A stretch of 36,466 bases of DNA from Desulfobulbaceae bacterium UBA2262 (GCA_002347185.1 DDXK01000011.1:1-36466); one strand, 5' to 3'; counted from the first letter of the stretch, positions 7,890 through 15,788 are shown. Program-made: numbers and translations. The notes: generated by a model not told the origin, from the letters alone.

Positions 7890-9374
7890 TTATTTGCCGC
7901 CGTTGAGCTGCACGTCCACCAGTTTATCCTGGACGCCGAAGGGATCCTTGATCTCCACGCCCTTCTGCTCCATGAGCTTCTTCTTGCCCCGTTCGTTCAG
8001 GTACTTGTCGAGTTCGAGGTTCACGGTCACCGGCACCTCCACGCCCGCCTTGGTCAAGGCCTGCCTGAGCAGGGCCTCCGCCTTCATGGCAAAGGCGGTG
8101 GAATCGCCCAGGATCCGCATCGCCTCGGTGGGGTTGTGGAAGCCCACCGAGTTCTCCGCCCCGATGTAGAGGCTGCGGAAAAATGCCTCCATGTAGAAAT
8201 CCTTGGCCTGTTCGTAAAGCTTCTGGTCGATCTCCTTGCCCTCTGCCTGCAGGGCATGTACCTTCTCGATGAGCTTGGCCACCGCGGCGGTGGCGTAGCC
8301 GGAGCGGATCATCATGGAAACGGTGCGGTCCTGGATGGCCGTGACCTGGTTGCGCAGCCACTCGGGCGTTTCCGTATGACACTGCTGGCAGGCCTTCAGG
8401 TCGTTCTTGAGCGGGCTGGTCACCCGATGGTCGGAAACCTTGTTGGCTCCCACCTTGGTGTAGGGCATGTGGCAGTCGGCGCAGGCAACCCCGGCCATCC
8501 AATGCACGCTGCTCCGCGAGTAGAGCTCAAACTCGGGATGGCGCATGAAGGGCATCTTGTAGCCGGTCACCTTCTGGGTCCATTCGCCCACCGACTTGTC
8601 GGCGCGGATCTGCTTGATGATGTTCTCCACCGAGATGTCGCCCCAGGAGCTGCCCTGCCAGGGGAAGTAGATCCCCACCGATTTCTTGTTCTCGTCCTTG
8701 GGGATGTTGTAGGTCACATGGCACTGGGCGCAGACCAGCGAGCGCATCTCCTGATGGCTGAGCTTGGCGCGGTCGACATTCATCGCCTTGAGCGCCTCGC
8801 CCAGGGTGAACTCCCGGGAAAGCTTGAGGGACATATCCTTGCTGTCGTGGCAATCGATGCAGGCCACCCCCAACTCCTGGTGTTTCTCCGGGATCATATG
8901 CCGCACCTCGTCCCAGGGCTTGCTGTAATAGTCGAAGCCCTTCTCCTTCTCCAGCTTGGGGGCATAGGGGGTTTTGCAGGTGAGGCAGACGCCGCCGGCG
9001 GCAACGCGGGAAGGATCGATCTCGACCTGATCCTTGAGCATGTAAGCGTGGCCGCGCGGCTCGTTGTATTCCACCCCAAAGCCCCAGCCGTTGAAGAGCA
9101 GGGCCATGTAGGGGAATTCGGAAAGCTTGTCGTAGGTGATGTTGTCCGCGTCAAAGCCTTTTTTGTACTTGCTCTTGCCCGGCTCGGTGGGCTCCTCGGT
9201 TTTTTTCCAGAGGTCGTAGTGGACCGGATAGGCCTTGCCCCATTCCGCCGGGTCGATCTCGCCGTCGGCAATCTTCACGACCTTGACCGCCTCGACCTTT
9301 TCCGGGGGGTTGCAGCCTGCGAACAGCAAGCCCGCAGCCAGCATAACCAGGGACATTCCAAGTTTCTTATTCAT
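7890..9374 (-). CDS. nrfA: Pentaheme cytochrome c nitrite reductase, ammonia-forming
   Basis: Catalyses six-electron reduction of nitrite to ammonium on the outer face of the inner membrane. The 494-residue protein has exactly five heme sites: the catalytic CLTCK (residues 130-134, with the Lys axial ligand diagnostic of most NrfA) and CIDCH (172), CAQCH (215), CADCH and CQQCH. The conserved VTYNIP, SSWG and SSVHWMAGVACADCH segments around the active site and Ca site are present. The N-terminus MNKKLGMSLVMLAAGLLFAGC is a lipoprotein signal (lipobox LFAGC, Cys21), so NrfA should be lipid-anchored in addition to docking on NrfH. GGAGGAG upstream fixes the start. It lies 29 bp after nrfH and is transcribed with it from a sigma-54-type promoter. 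Confidence 0.97.
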   Translation of the reverse strand: MNKKLGMSLVMLAAGLLFAGCNPPEKVEAVKVVKIADGEIDPAEWGKAYPVHYDLWKKTEEPTEPGKSKYKKGFDADNITYDKLSEFPYMALLFNGWGFGVEYNEPRGHAYMLKDQVEIDPSRVAAGGVCLTCKTPYAPKLEKEKGFDYYSKPWDEVRHMIPEKHQELGVACIDCHDSKDMSLKLSREFTLGEALKAMNVDRAKLSHQEMRSLVCAQCHVTYNIPKDENKKSVGIYFPWQGSSWGDISVENIIKQIRADKSVGEWTQKVTGYKMPFMRHPEFELYSRSSVHWMAGVACADCHMPYTKVGANKVSDHRVTSPLKNDLKACQQCHTETPEWLRNQVTAIQDRTVSMMIRSGYATAAVAKLIEKVHALQAEGKEIDQKLYEQAKDFYMEAFFRSLYIGAENSVGFHNPTEAMRILGDSTAFAMKAEALLRQALTKAGVEVPVTVNLELDKYLNERGKKKLMEQKGVEIKDPFGVQDKLVDVQLNGGK

Positions 9375-9403
9375 TTGCTCCTCCTTCTCTTCCTGTTCTT
9401 CGA

Positions 9404-9868
9404 TTACAGTGTTTGGATCTGACCGGTTCCCCGGTGCGTAATCCGCCGATGGCATTGCCAGCACAGCCTTTCCTGGTCGATATGGGCAACGGTGCTTTCA
9501 TGGCAGCGGATACAGTTTCGCTGCACCACCTCCTGACCGTGGCCGCTGATCTCGATCCGCTCCGGAACCCGGCCCGAATAAAAGGCCAGGGTGTCCTTCA
9601 TGCCGTCGATGCTCTTCCAGACATAGTGCACCGCCATGTTATGGTTGGGCAGATGGCAGGCCACGCAGGCCTGCCGGCGGTGCGCACCGGCATGGGACCA
9701 GGCATCATACTCCGCCTCCATCACATGGCAGCCGGCGCAGAACTCCGGGCTTTCCGATTTCGCCAGCAGCCGGGGCGGCCCCAGCGCGAGAAAAAGCGTG
9801 ACCAGAATGCCGCCCCCGAGGATGGCGAGAACGATCCCCCCCGTCCTCCTCCTCTTCATCTTCCCCAT
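9404..9868 (-). CDS. nrfH: Tetraheme quinol dehydrogenase subunit of nitrite reductase
   Basis: NapC/NirT-family membrane anchor that oxidises menaquinol and passes electrons to NrfA. The 154-residue protein has one N-terminal transmembrane helix (about residues 10-32) and four heme motifs: CAGCHVM (44-50, with the Met that ligates heme 1 in NrfH), CVACH, CIRCH and CWQCH. The length is typical. A near-perfect ribosome site AGGAGGTGC precedes the ATG at 9868. First gene of a two-gene operon with nrfA; an NtrC-family two-component pair is divergently transcribed. Confidence 0.95.
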   Translation of the reverse strand: MGKMKRRRTGGIVLAILGGGILVTLFLALGPPRLLAKSESPEFCAGCHVMEAEYDAWSHAGAHRRQACVACHLPNHNMAVHYVWKSIDGMKDTLAFYSGRVPERIEISGHGQEVVQRNCIRCHESTVAHIDQERLCWQCHRRITHRGTGQIQTL

Positions 9869-9949
9869 TGATGCACCTCCTTTTTTTGCCGCGCAAAGCC
9901 GTCCGCGTTTCTCCCTCTCCCCCTATGGAACCGGGCTGTCCTCTCACTT

Positions 9950-9965
9950 TGCAAAAGGGATGCCA
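9950..9965 (-). promoter_or_regulatory. Sigma-54 (-24/-12) promoter of nrfHA
   Basis: On the minus strand the 16-mer TGGCATCCCTTTTGCA matches TGGCACG-N4-TTGCW at all positions except the two after TGGCA, and has the invariant GG-N10-GC spacing. Transcription would start near 9938, giving a leader of about 70 nt to the nrfH ATG. The divergent response regulator has an intact GAFTGA motif and is the obvious activator. Confidence 0.8.
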
Positions 9966-10032
9966 AAAAAATTTACCTGTGAAATCAAGGAGGGCTGCGC
10001 AAAATGTTACCACGAAGAAACAATGCGGGGAA

Positions 10033-10061
10033 TTGACCGCTACCAAATGGTGACATACAAT
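10033..10061 (+). promoter_or_regulatory. Sigma-70 promoter of the heme-kinase/response-regulator operon
   Basis: TTGACC (10033-10038, 5/6), a 17-bp spacer, TACAAT (10056-10061, 5/6); the start would be near 10068. The spacer contains ACCA-AA-TGGT. The leader to the kinase ATG is about 167 nt and contains the CCAGGCCTGG palindromes. Confidence 0.6.
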
Positions 10062-10065
10062 GACG

Positions 10066-10162
10066 CCAGGCCTGGCCCGCCGCCACTGGCGTCCCCGCAC
10101 TTTTCCAGCGGCAGGCCAGGCCTGGGAAGGAGAGACGGGGATGAGCAGGGCCCAGCCTGGGC
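10066..10162. promoter_or_regulatory. Three palindromes between nrfH and the two-component genes (candidate enhancer sites)
   Basis: CCAGGCCTGG occurs perfectly at 10066-10075 and 10116-10125, and a related palindrome GCCCAG-C-CTGGGC at 10150-10162. The centres are 50 and about 36 bp apart and lie roughly 115-205 bp upstream of the nrfH sigma-54 promoter, the usual distance for enhancer-binding proteins. The first overlaps the predicted start of the kinase transcript, so the same sites could give autorepression. The role is inferred from position and symmetry only. Confidence 0.45.
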
Positions 10163-10234
10163 AGGCGAAAAACAGAGGAACGGATTATGCACGCGCAGAG
10201 GCGGAGAGAACGGCATCCAGCAGAGGAGGCAAAA

Positions 10235-11806
10235 ATGAGCCTGCGCAACAAATTTATTCTGCTCATCAGCAGTGTGGTCATGATTTCCTACGGCATCACC
10301 TTTTACCGCACCTCCCAATTCCAGCACGAGCTGGTACTTGGCCAGGCGGCGGACCAGGCGCGCATGCTCGCCAAGCAGGTACTCCTGACCCGGAAATGGG
10401 TGGCAGACCACAACGGCCTTTTTCTTCTGAAAAGTCCAGGGGTTGAGGCAAACGCCTTCCTTGAAGACCCTGAGATCACCGACCTGAGCGGGCGCCATTA
10501 CGTAAAACGCAATCCAGCCATGGTTACCCGGGAAATCTCCGAGTATGCGGCCTCCGAGGGTGTTGCCCGCTACCGGGTCACCGCCCTCCGGGTGATCAAT
10601 CCCCTGAACGAACCGGACCCCTGGGAGCGGAAAAGCCTGCTCGCCTTTGCCGGCAGCCAGGTCTCCGAGGTGATCGAGCTCGAAAACAGCAACGGCCGGC
10701 GTATGCTTCGCTACATCAGCCCTCTGTATATGGAGGCATCCTGCCTGGAATGCCATACGGAGCGCGGAAACAAGGTGGGGGACCTCCGCGGCGGCCTGAG
10801 CCTGACCATCCCCCTCGATCAGGCCCTGGCCGACATCAGGAAGAACAATCGCATGCTCTTTTTCATTTTCGTGGCCACCATCCTGGTGGTGGGACTCACC
10901 CTCTATCTGATGGTGGATCTCATGGTGGTGCGGCGGCTGAGCCGGCTCTCCCTGGCCATGGACCGTTACCCGGGGCAGCAGCCGCTCCCCGGCCTGCTGC
11001 CCGGGGGGAGCGACGAGGTCGGCCACCTGAGCGACAAGTTCAGGGATCTGTGCGACAGGCTGGAAAAATCGCAGGCGGAGCTGGACACAACCAGGCTGCA
11101 GGTCTTCCAGAGCGAAAAACTGGCGGCCCTCGGCCGTCTGGCCGCCGGGGTCGCCCATGAAGTGAACAACCCCCTGGGCGGCATGCTCAACTGCATCAAA
11201 AGCATGCGGGAAGCCCCGGACGACAGCGCCCTCACCCAGCGCTACCTCGCCCTGATCGAGAAAGGACTGCGGCGGATAGGCAATACCGTCCAGCAGCTTC
11301 TCAACTTCGGCCGCCGGGAGCCCCTGCGCTACAGCCTTGTCGCGGTGGACAGCCTGCTCAGGGATTGCCTCCTGCTCCTCGAATACGCCCTGAAAAAGAT
11401 CACCCTGCAGACCGAACTCGGTATCGGCGAGAAGAAGCATCCCATCGATTCCGGGGCCCTGCAGCAGGTGGTCATCAACATCTGCCTCAACGCGGTGCAG
11501 GCCATGCCGGAGGGCGGCGTGCTGACCGTGGCCAGCCGGGAGGAAAACGGCAGGCTCATTCTTTCCTTCACCGATTCCGGCCGGGGAATCACCGCCGAGG
11601 ACCTGCCCAGGATCTTCGACCCCTTTTTCACCACCAAGGATGTGGGCGAAGGCACCGGCCTGGGGCTCGCCGTCACCTACTCCCTGGTCCAGCGCATGCA
11701 GGGCCGGATTTCCGTGACCAGCGCCCACGGCGAGGGCTCCTGCTTCACCGTGGAACTGCCCGGCAAGCCCGAAGAACTTCATACCGAGGGAGAGCTCGAT
11801 GTTTAA
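10235..11806 (+). CDS. Sensor histidine kinase with periplasmic DUF3365 (Tll0287-like) c-heme domain
   Basis: A 523-residue membrane kinase. TM1 is at about 7-24; the extracytoplasmic domain (25-205) has the DUF3365 signature NPLNEPDPWE (121-131) and a single c-type heme motif CLECH (170-174). TM2 (about 207-230) is followed by a HAMP-like linker, a HisKA domain with phosphoacceptor His308 in AAGVAHEVNNPLGG, and an ATPase domain with N-box NICLNAVQAM, DSGRGI, FFTTK and GTGLGL. Covalent heme suggests sensing of a gas, redox state or nitrogen oxide. Start by GAGGAGG 5 nt upstream of the ATG. It overlaps the response regulator by 8 nt and faces nrfHA, so control of nitrite reductase is the natural inference. 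Confidence 0.92.
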   Translation: MSLRNKFILLISSVVMISYGITFYRTSQFQHELVLGQAADQARMLAKQVLLTRKWVADHNGLFLLKSPGVEANAFLEDPEITDLSGRHYVKRNPAMVTREISEYAASEGVARYRVTALRVINPLNEPDPWERKSLLAFAGSQVSEVIELENSNGRRMLRYISPLYMEASCLECHTERGNKVGDLRGGLSLTIPLDQALADIRKNNRMLFFIFVATILVVGLTLYLMVDLMVVRRLSRLSLAMDRYPGQQPLPGLLPGGSDEVGHLSDKFRDLCDRLEKSQAELDTTRLQVFQSEKLAALGRLAAGVAHEVNNPLGGMLNCIKSMREAPDDSALTQRYLALIEKGLRRIGNTVQQLLNFGRREPLRYSLVAVDSLLRDCLLLLEYALKKITLQTELGIGEKKHPIDSGALQQVVINICLNAVQAMPEGGVLTVASREENGRLILSFTDSGRGITAEDLPRIFDPFFTTKDVGEGTGLGLAVTYSLVQRMQGRISVTSAHGEGSCFTVELPGKPEELHTEGELDV

Positions 11807-13154
11807 CTGCAAAATTCTTCTTGCCGAAGACGACGAAATCATGCGCATCACCCTTTCCGACCGGCTGCGCAAAAACGGCTGGCTGGTGGACGAGGCCAGC
11901 GACGGGCGCGAGGCTCTGACGCAGCTCAAGCAAAACGTCTACAACCTGCTCATCTCCGACCTGCGCATGCCCCACCTCGGCGGCGAGGAGCTGCTGGACG
12001 AGGTGCTCCTCCATGCCCCGGCCACCGATGTGATCTTCATGACCGCCTACGGCAGCGTCGAAGACGCCGTGCAGTGCCTGAAGAAGGGAGCGGCCGACTA
12101 TCTGCTCAAGCCCTTCGACATGGACGACCTGGTGATCCGGGTGAAACGGCTGATTGAAAATCAGGCGATCAAGGCGCGCTGCGCCTCCCTGGAGCACTGC
12201 CATCAGCAGGCGCAGAAGCCCATCATCGGCAGCAGCCCGGCGACGCGCGCCCTCCTGCACCTGATCGCCCAGGTGGCTCCCTCCGACGCCACGGTCCTCA
12301 TCACCGGCGAATCCGGGACCGGCAAGGAACTGGTGGCCTCGGCCATCCATTACAGCAGCCCCCGGGCACAGGGGCCTTTTGTGCGGGTCAACTGCGCCGC
12401 CATTCCCGAAGGTCTCATGGAATCGGAACTCTTCGGCCACGAAAAGGGGGCTTTCACCGGCGCCGAAGCGAGGAAGATGGGCCGCTTCGAGATGGCCAAC
12501 AACGGCACCATCCTCCTCGACGAGATCGGGGAGCTGCCCCTGCATCTGCAGGCCAAGCTGCTACGGGTGCTCCAGGAGCGGGAGATCGAGAGGGTGGGAG
12601 GCGGCGCCCCGATCCGGATCGATGTGCGTGTGCTTTGCGCCACCGCGCGGAAGCTGCTCACCGAGGTGCGGGAAGGACGCTTTCGGGAAGACCTCTATTA
12701 CCGGCTGCAGGTCATTCCGGTTGCGGTTCCGCCGCTCAGGGAACGGAAGGAGGACATCCCCGAGCTCTGCACCTTTTTCCTCAGGGAGTTCGGCTCCTCC
12801 CGGGGCAGAGACCAGAACCTTTCCCCGGCAGCCCTGCAGCTGCTCATGGCCTACAACTACCCGGGCAACGTCAGGGAGCTGCGCAACATCATCGAACGGA
12901 TCACGGTGCTCAACCCCGCAAGCGTCGTGGAGCCCTGGCTCCTGCCAGCCGAGCTGACCAGGGAAGAAAGAGAGAGCGAGGCGTCGGGAGCCTTGCCGCT
13001 GCGGCTTGGCGATGCGGTCGCCGCCGCGGAAAAAGCATGCATCCTGCGCGCCCTGCAGGCCACGGGGGGAAAAAAGAGCGAAACCGCCCACCTGCTCGGC
13101 ATCAGCCGAAAAAACCTCTGGGAAAAGATGCGGGTCCACCGGATCGAGGAGTGA
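11799..13154 (+). CDS. NtrC-family sigma-54 response regulator, partner of the heme kinase
   Basis: 451 residues in the classical three-domain order. The receiver (1-120) has the acidic pair D11/D12, phosphoacceptor D54 (LLISDLRMP), T82 and K104. The AAA+ domain (about 140-375) has Walker A GESGTGKE (170-177), the sigma-54 contact loop GAFTGA (217-222), ILLDEIGE and FREDLYYRL. The Fis-type helix-turn-helix ends the protein (KKSETAHLLGISRKNLWEKM). The 8-nt overlap with the kinase gene shows translational coupling and a cognate pair. The likely target is the sigma-54 promoter of the divergent nrfHA operon. A zraR/atoC-like annotation would be generic; the true signal is set by the kinase. Confidence 0.95.
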   Translation: MFNCKILLAEDDEIMRITLSDRLRKNGWLVDEASDGREALTQLKQNVYNLLISDLRMPHLGGEELLDEVLLHAPATDVIFMTAYGSVEDAVQCLKKGAADYLLKPFDMDDLVIRVKRLIENQAIKARCASLEHCHQQAQKPIIGSSPATRALLHLIAQVAPSDATVLITGESGTGKELVASAIHYSSPRAQGPFVRVNCAAIPEGLMESELFGHEKGAFTGAEARKMGRFEMANNGTILLDEIGELPLHLQAKLLRVLQEREIERVGGGAPIRIDVRVLCATARKLLTEVREGRFREDLYYRLQVIPVAVPPLRERKEDIPELCTFFLREFGSSRGRDQNLSPAALQLLMAYNYPGNVRELRNIIERITVLNPASVVEPWLLPAELTREERESEASGALPLRLGDAVAAAEKACILRALQATGGKKSETAHLLGISRKNLWEKMRVHRIEE

Positions 13155-13188
13155 GCTGCCGCGCCCAGAAACCAGTAAGGCAGGAAAC

Positions 13189-13908
13189 TCAGGCGACGAG
13201 CCGCAGATAGTCGGCAAAAAATCTGGCGAAGTCATCTCCCACCCGCTTCCGCAGCCGGCTCGCTTCGGCGAGGAGATCACCCGGCCGCGCCCCCAGGGAA
13301 GGCAAGGAGGCGAGCCATTGGTCGTCCCTTTCGAGCCAGCAGGCCAGATCCTCAGGCAGGGCGGCATGATTGGCGCATTGCAGGCCCAGGACATGGGGCC
13401 GCCCGGCCAGGGAAAAGGCCTCCACCTGGCACTGCTCCGAAGTGGCGAGCAGGGAAAGATGCTTGGGCAGGGGCTCCAGGACGGCCTGTCCGTGCCATTT
13501 CAAGAGTGGCAGTTTCCTGCCCAGTCTTGCAAAGGCCGGATGCTCGCGGCCTTCATGGGTCAGGTGCCCCCGGACAAAGCCGATGCCAGGCCGGCTGTTC
13601 GCTCCCACCGTGGCGCCCAACGCCGAGGCCAGCAGCTGGTGGCCGAGGGAGAAGGCCAGAATCGGCTTGTCAGCGGCGAGTGCCCTGATGAGGTAACGCC
13701 TCTCCTCGACCAGAAATGGATACCGTTTCTCCCGCTCGCCCCCGTGGGACCCGCCGAGGAGAATGATTCCCCGGCAGGACTTGAAGTCGGGAATCCACTC
13801 CTGCCAGAGCCTGACCACCCGCAGGCCAAGGCCGTGCCGCCTTGCCTCCCGCCAGAGCAGGCGGCCGGGTTCCGCCCACGGCGTATGCTGCAGAACGAGA
13901 AAGTCCAT
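13189..13908 (-). CDS. Class I glutamine amidotransferase-like protein lacking the catalytic triad
   Basis: A 239-residue GATase1-fold protein. The oxyanion region GIILLGGSHG (47-56), the nucleophile elbow AFSLGHQLLA (85-94) and the KWHG segment (137-140) match GuaA-type/YfeJ-like amidotransferases, but the nucleophile Cys is Ser87, and the usual QFHPE motif that supplies the catalytic His and Glu reads LQCANHAALPED (176-187). Glutaminase activity is therefore very unlikely; the fold may still bind glutamine or a related ligand. The start is the first ATG (no strong ribosome site); a TTG at 13992 would run through a hairpin and is rejected. It lies downstream of glnB-amtB on the same strand, suggesting a nitrogen-related role (inference). 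Confidence 0.8.
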   Translation of the reverse strand: MDFLVLQHTPWAEPGRLLWREARRHGLGLRVVRLWQEWIPDFKSCRGIILLGGSHGGEREKRYPFLVEERRYLIRALAADKPILAFSLGHQLLASALGATVGANSRPGIGFVRGHLTHEGREHPAFARLGRKLPLLKWHGQAVLEPLPKHLSLLATSEQCQVEAFSLAGRPHVLGLQCANHAALPEDLACWLERDDQWLASLPSLGARPGDLLAEASRLRKRVGDDFARFFADYLRLVA

Positions 13909-13937
13909 CGCTTTACTTTTGCCGCAGGGCTTTATGG

Positions 13938-13979
13938 CTGGCGCGACCGGAACGCCTCTCTCCGGTCGCGCCAGTTTTT
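13938..13979 (+). terminator. Perfect 13-bp hairpin between amtB and the GATase-like gene
   Basis: CTGGCGCGACCGG (13938-13950) and CCGGTCGCGCCAG (13962-13974) around an 11-nt loop, followed on the plus strand by TTTTT. As read from amtB (minus strand) the T run lies before the stem, so it would not be a classical terminator for amtB; it may be a transcript-end stabiliser or an attenuator, or may stop plus-strand transcription reaching amtB from the response-regulator side. Confidence 0.65.
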
Positions 13980-13995
13980 CTCTGCCGGCCAACGC

Positions 13996-15327
13996 TCAGA
14001 CGTTGTTGATCTCAAAGCCGGCATACGCCTCCATGCCGTGCTCGCCCACATCGAGACCCCGCATCTCCTCTTCCTCGTCGACCCGGATACCGATGGTGAC
14101 CTTGAGGAGAAAGAAGAGCACGAAGGCGGCGACGAAACAGGTAACGCCGTAGGCCACGACCCCGATCAGCTGAGTGAGCAGGGAATGCTCCGCACTGAAG
14201 ATGCCCACCGCCAGGGTGCCCCAGACGCCGCAGACCAGATGCACCGAGATGGCGCCCACCGGATCGTCGATCCGCAGGCGGTCGAGGAGCAGGACCGCGG
14301 CGACGACCAGAAGACCTGCCAGGAAGCCGATCAGGATGGAGTCCATGACTCCGACCACATCGGCGCCGGCAGTGATACCCACCAGACCGGCCAGACAGCC
14401 GTTGAGGGCCATGCTCAGGTCAGGCTTCTTCTGCACGAGCCAGCTCAGGGCGCTGGCGCCGACCACTCCTGCCGCCGCGGCCAGGCAAGTTGTGACAAAA
14501 ACGAAGGATACCGCTACGGGATCGGCGGAAAGCACCGAGCCGCCGTTGAAGCCGAACCAGCCCAGCCAGAGCAGGAAAACACCGATGGTGGCCAGGGGCA
14601 TGTTGTGGCCCATGATCGGCTTGATGCTGTTGCCGACATACTTGCCAAGCCGCGGACCGAGCAGAAGCACCCCGGCCAGGGCCGCCCAGCCACCCACCGA
14701 GTGAACGAGGGTGGAACCGGCAAAGTCGTAGAAGCCCATGGTGTCAAGCCAGCCGCCGCCCCATTTCCAACTCCCCACCCAGGGGTAAACCAGGGCAACG
14801 TAGATCACGGAAAAGATCAAAAAGCTGTGCAGCTTCACCCGCTCCGCCACGGCGCCGGAGACAATGGTGGCCGCGGTGGCGGCGAACATGGCCTGGAAGA
14901 TGAAATCGGTCCAGTAGGTGTAGATCCCCACCCCGTCATCGCCGGCAACCATCATATTCTCGGGGCTCACGCCGATGCCGAATCCGGAAAAGCCGAAGAA
15001 TCCGGCGATGGAAAACTCGCCGGGGTACATCAGATTAAACCCCATGACCGCATAGGTCAAAAGACCGATGGCGACGATGGCCGTGTTCTTGAAGAGAATA
15101 TTGACCGTGTTTTTCGACCGGGTAAGCCCCGCCTCCAGCGAGGCAAAGCCGAGATGCATGATAAAGACCAGAAAGGTGGCAACCAGCATCCAGGTATTGT
15201 TGGCCACATAAAGCACTGCGGCCCCGGCCACCTCGGCCACCGCCTCCCCGGCCAGGGCCGCGGACGGGATGCCGACCAATGCCCCTGCCAGGGGGAGGGT
15301 ACTTTTTTTCACCAGAGACCTGTTCAT
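13996..15327 (-). CDS. amtB: Ammonium transporter Amt
   Basis: Trimeric inner-membrane ammonium channel of 443 residues with a cleavable N-terminal signal (MNRSLVKKSTLPLAGALVG, cleavage near ALAGEA) and eleven membrane helices. Family marks are visible: ASLEAGLTRSKNT, the ammonium recruitment region, the pore His pair in STLVHSVGGWAAL and GAISVHLVCGVWGT, and the DPVGA turn. The soluble C-terminal tail (VDEEEEMRGLDVGEHGMEAY) is the segment PII proteins contact. Two starts each have a ribosome site: the ATG at 15327 (AAGGAG) used here, and the ATG at 15357 (GGAGG), which would prefix MKKTTRKECI. glnB ends 12 bp before the longer start; the pair forms the standard glnK-amtB operon. Confidence 0.97.
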   Translation of the reverse strand: MNRSLVKKSTLPLAGALVGIPSAALAGEAVAEVAGAAVLYVANNTWMLVATFLVFIMHLGFASLEAGLTRSKNTVNILFKNTAIVAIGLLTYAVMGFNLMYPGEFSIAGFFGFSGFGIGVSPENMMVAGDDGVGIYTYWTDFIFQAMFAATAATIVSGAVAERVKLHSFLIFSVIYVALVYPWVGSWKWGGGWLDTMGFYDFAGSTLVHSVGGWAALAGVLLLGPRLGKYVGNSIKPIMGHNMPLATIGVFLLWLGWFGFNGGSVLSADPVAVSFVFVTTCLAAAAGVVGASALSWLVQKKPDLSMALNGCLAGLVGITAGADVVGVMDSILIGFLAGLLVVAAVLLLDRLRIDDPVGAISVHLVCGVWGTLAVGIFSAEHSLLTQLIGVVAYGVTCFVAAFVLFFLLKVTIGIRVDEEEEMRGLDVGEHGMEAYAGFEINNV

Positions 15328-15369
15328 TATACACTCCTTGCGCGTTGTCTTTTTCATATCCGCCTCCAT

Positions 15370-15708
15370 TTACACCGCATCCTCGCCGGTTTCCCCGGTC
15401 CGGATCCGGCAGACCGAATCCACCGGCAGGACAAAGATCTTCCCATCGCCGATCTTCCCGGTTTTCACGCTTTTCACTATGCCATCGACCACCTTCTTCA
15501 CCATCTCGCTTTCCACCACGATCTCCACCTTGACCTTGGGGATGAAATCCACCACGTATTCCGCACCCCGATAGATCTCGGTGTGCCCCTTCTGGCGGCC
15601 AAACCCCTTGACTTCGGTGATGGTCATACCCTTCACCCCGAGCTCGGCCATGGCCGCTTTCAGCTCATCAAGCTTGAAAGGCTTGATGATTGCCTCGATC
15701 TTTTTCAT
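15370..15708 (-). CDS. glnB: Nitrogen regulatory PII protein (GlnB/GlnK)
   Basis: A 112-residue trimeric signal protein that reads 2-oxoglutarate and ATP/ADP and, when deuridylylated, plugs AmtB. It begins MKKIEAIIKPFKLDELK, carries the T-loop GRQKGHTEIYRGAEYVVDF with uridylylation Tyr51, and the C-terminal signature KTGKIGDGKIFVLPV. Linkage to amtB makes GlnK the functional name by analogy. The start is fixed by AAGGAGG before the ATG at 15708; an upstream ORF extension is unsupported. A sigma-54-like promoter lies at 15789-15804, consistent with induction under nitrogen limitation. Confidence 0.96.
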   Translation of the reverse strand: MKKIEAIIKPFKLDELKAAMAELGVKGMTITEVKGFGRQKGHTEIYRGAEYVVDFIPKVKVEIVVESEMVKKVVDGIVKSVKTGKIGDGKIFVLPVDSVCRIRTGETGEDAV

Positions 15709-15788
15709 TCCTTTTCCTCCTTGTCGTCCTCTCATTATGAAAACATTCCACGCTCCCCACAGAGTGTGATACATTGAACCAATGTCAT

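Noticed and set aside
10005..10055. TGTTACCA ... TGGTGACA imperfect inverted repeat as an enhancer site
   Set aside because: Arms are 35 bp apart with one mismatch, and half of it lies in the sigma-70 spacer; the CCAGGCCTGG palindromes are better candidates.
10040..11929. 629-codon minus-strand open frame, opposite the heme kinase
   Set aside because: Antisense shadow of a clear histidine kinase gene; no family features and no ribosome site.
13006..15777. 923-codon plus-strand open frame, opposite amtB and glnB
   Set aside because: Mirror frame of the strongly conserved amtB/glnB coding sequence in GC-rich DNA; its translation is low-complexity (G, H, D, Q rich) with no domain.
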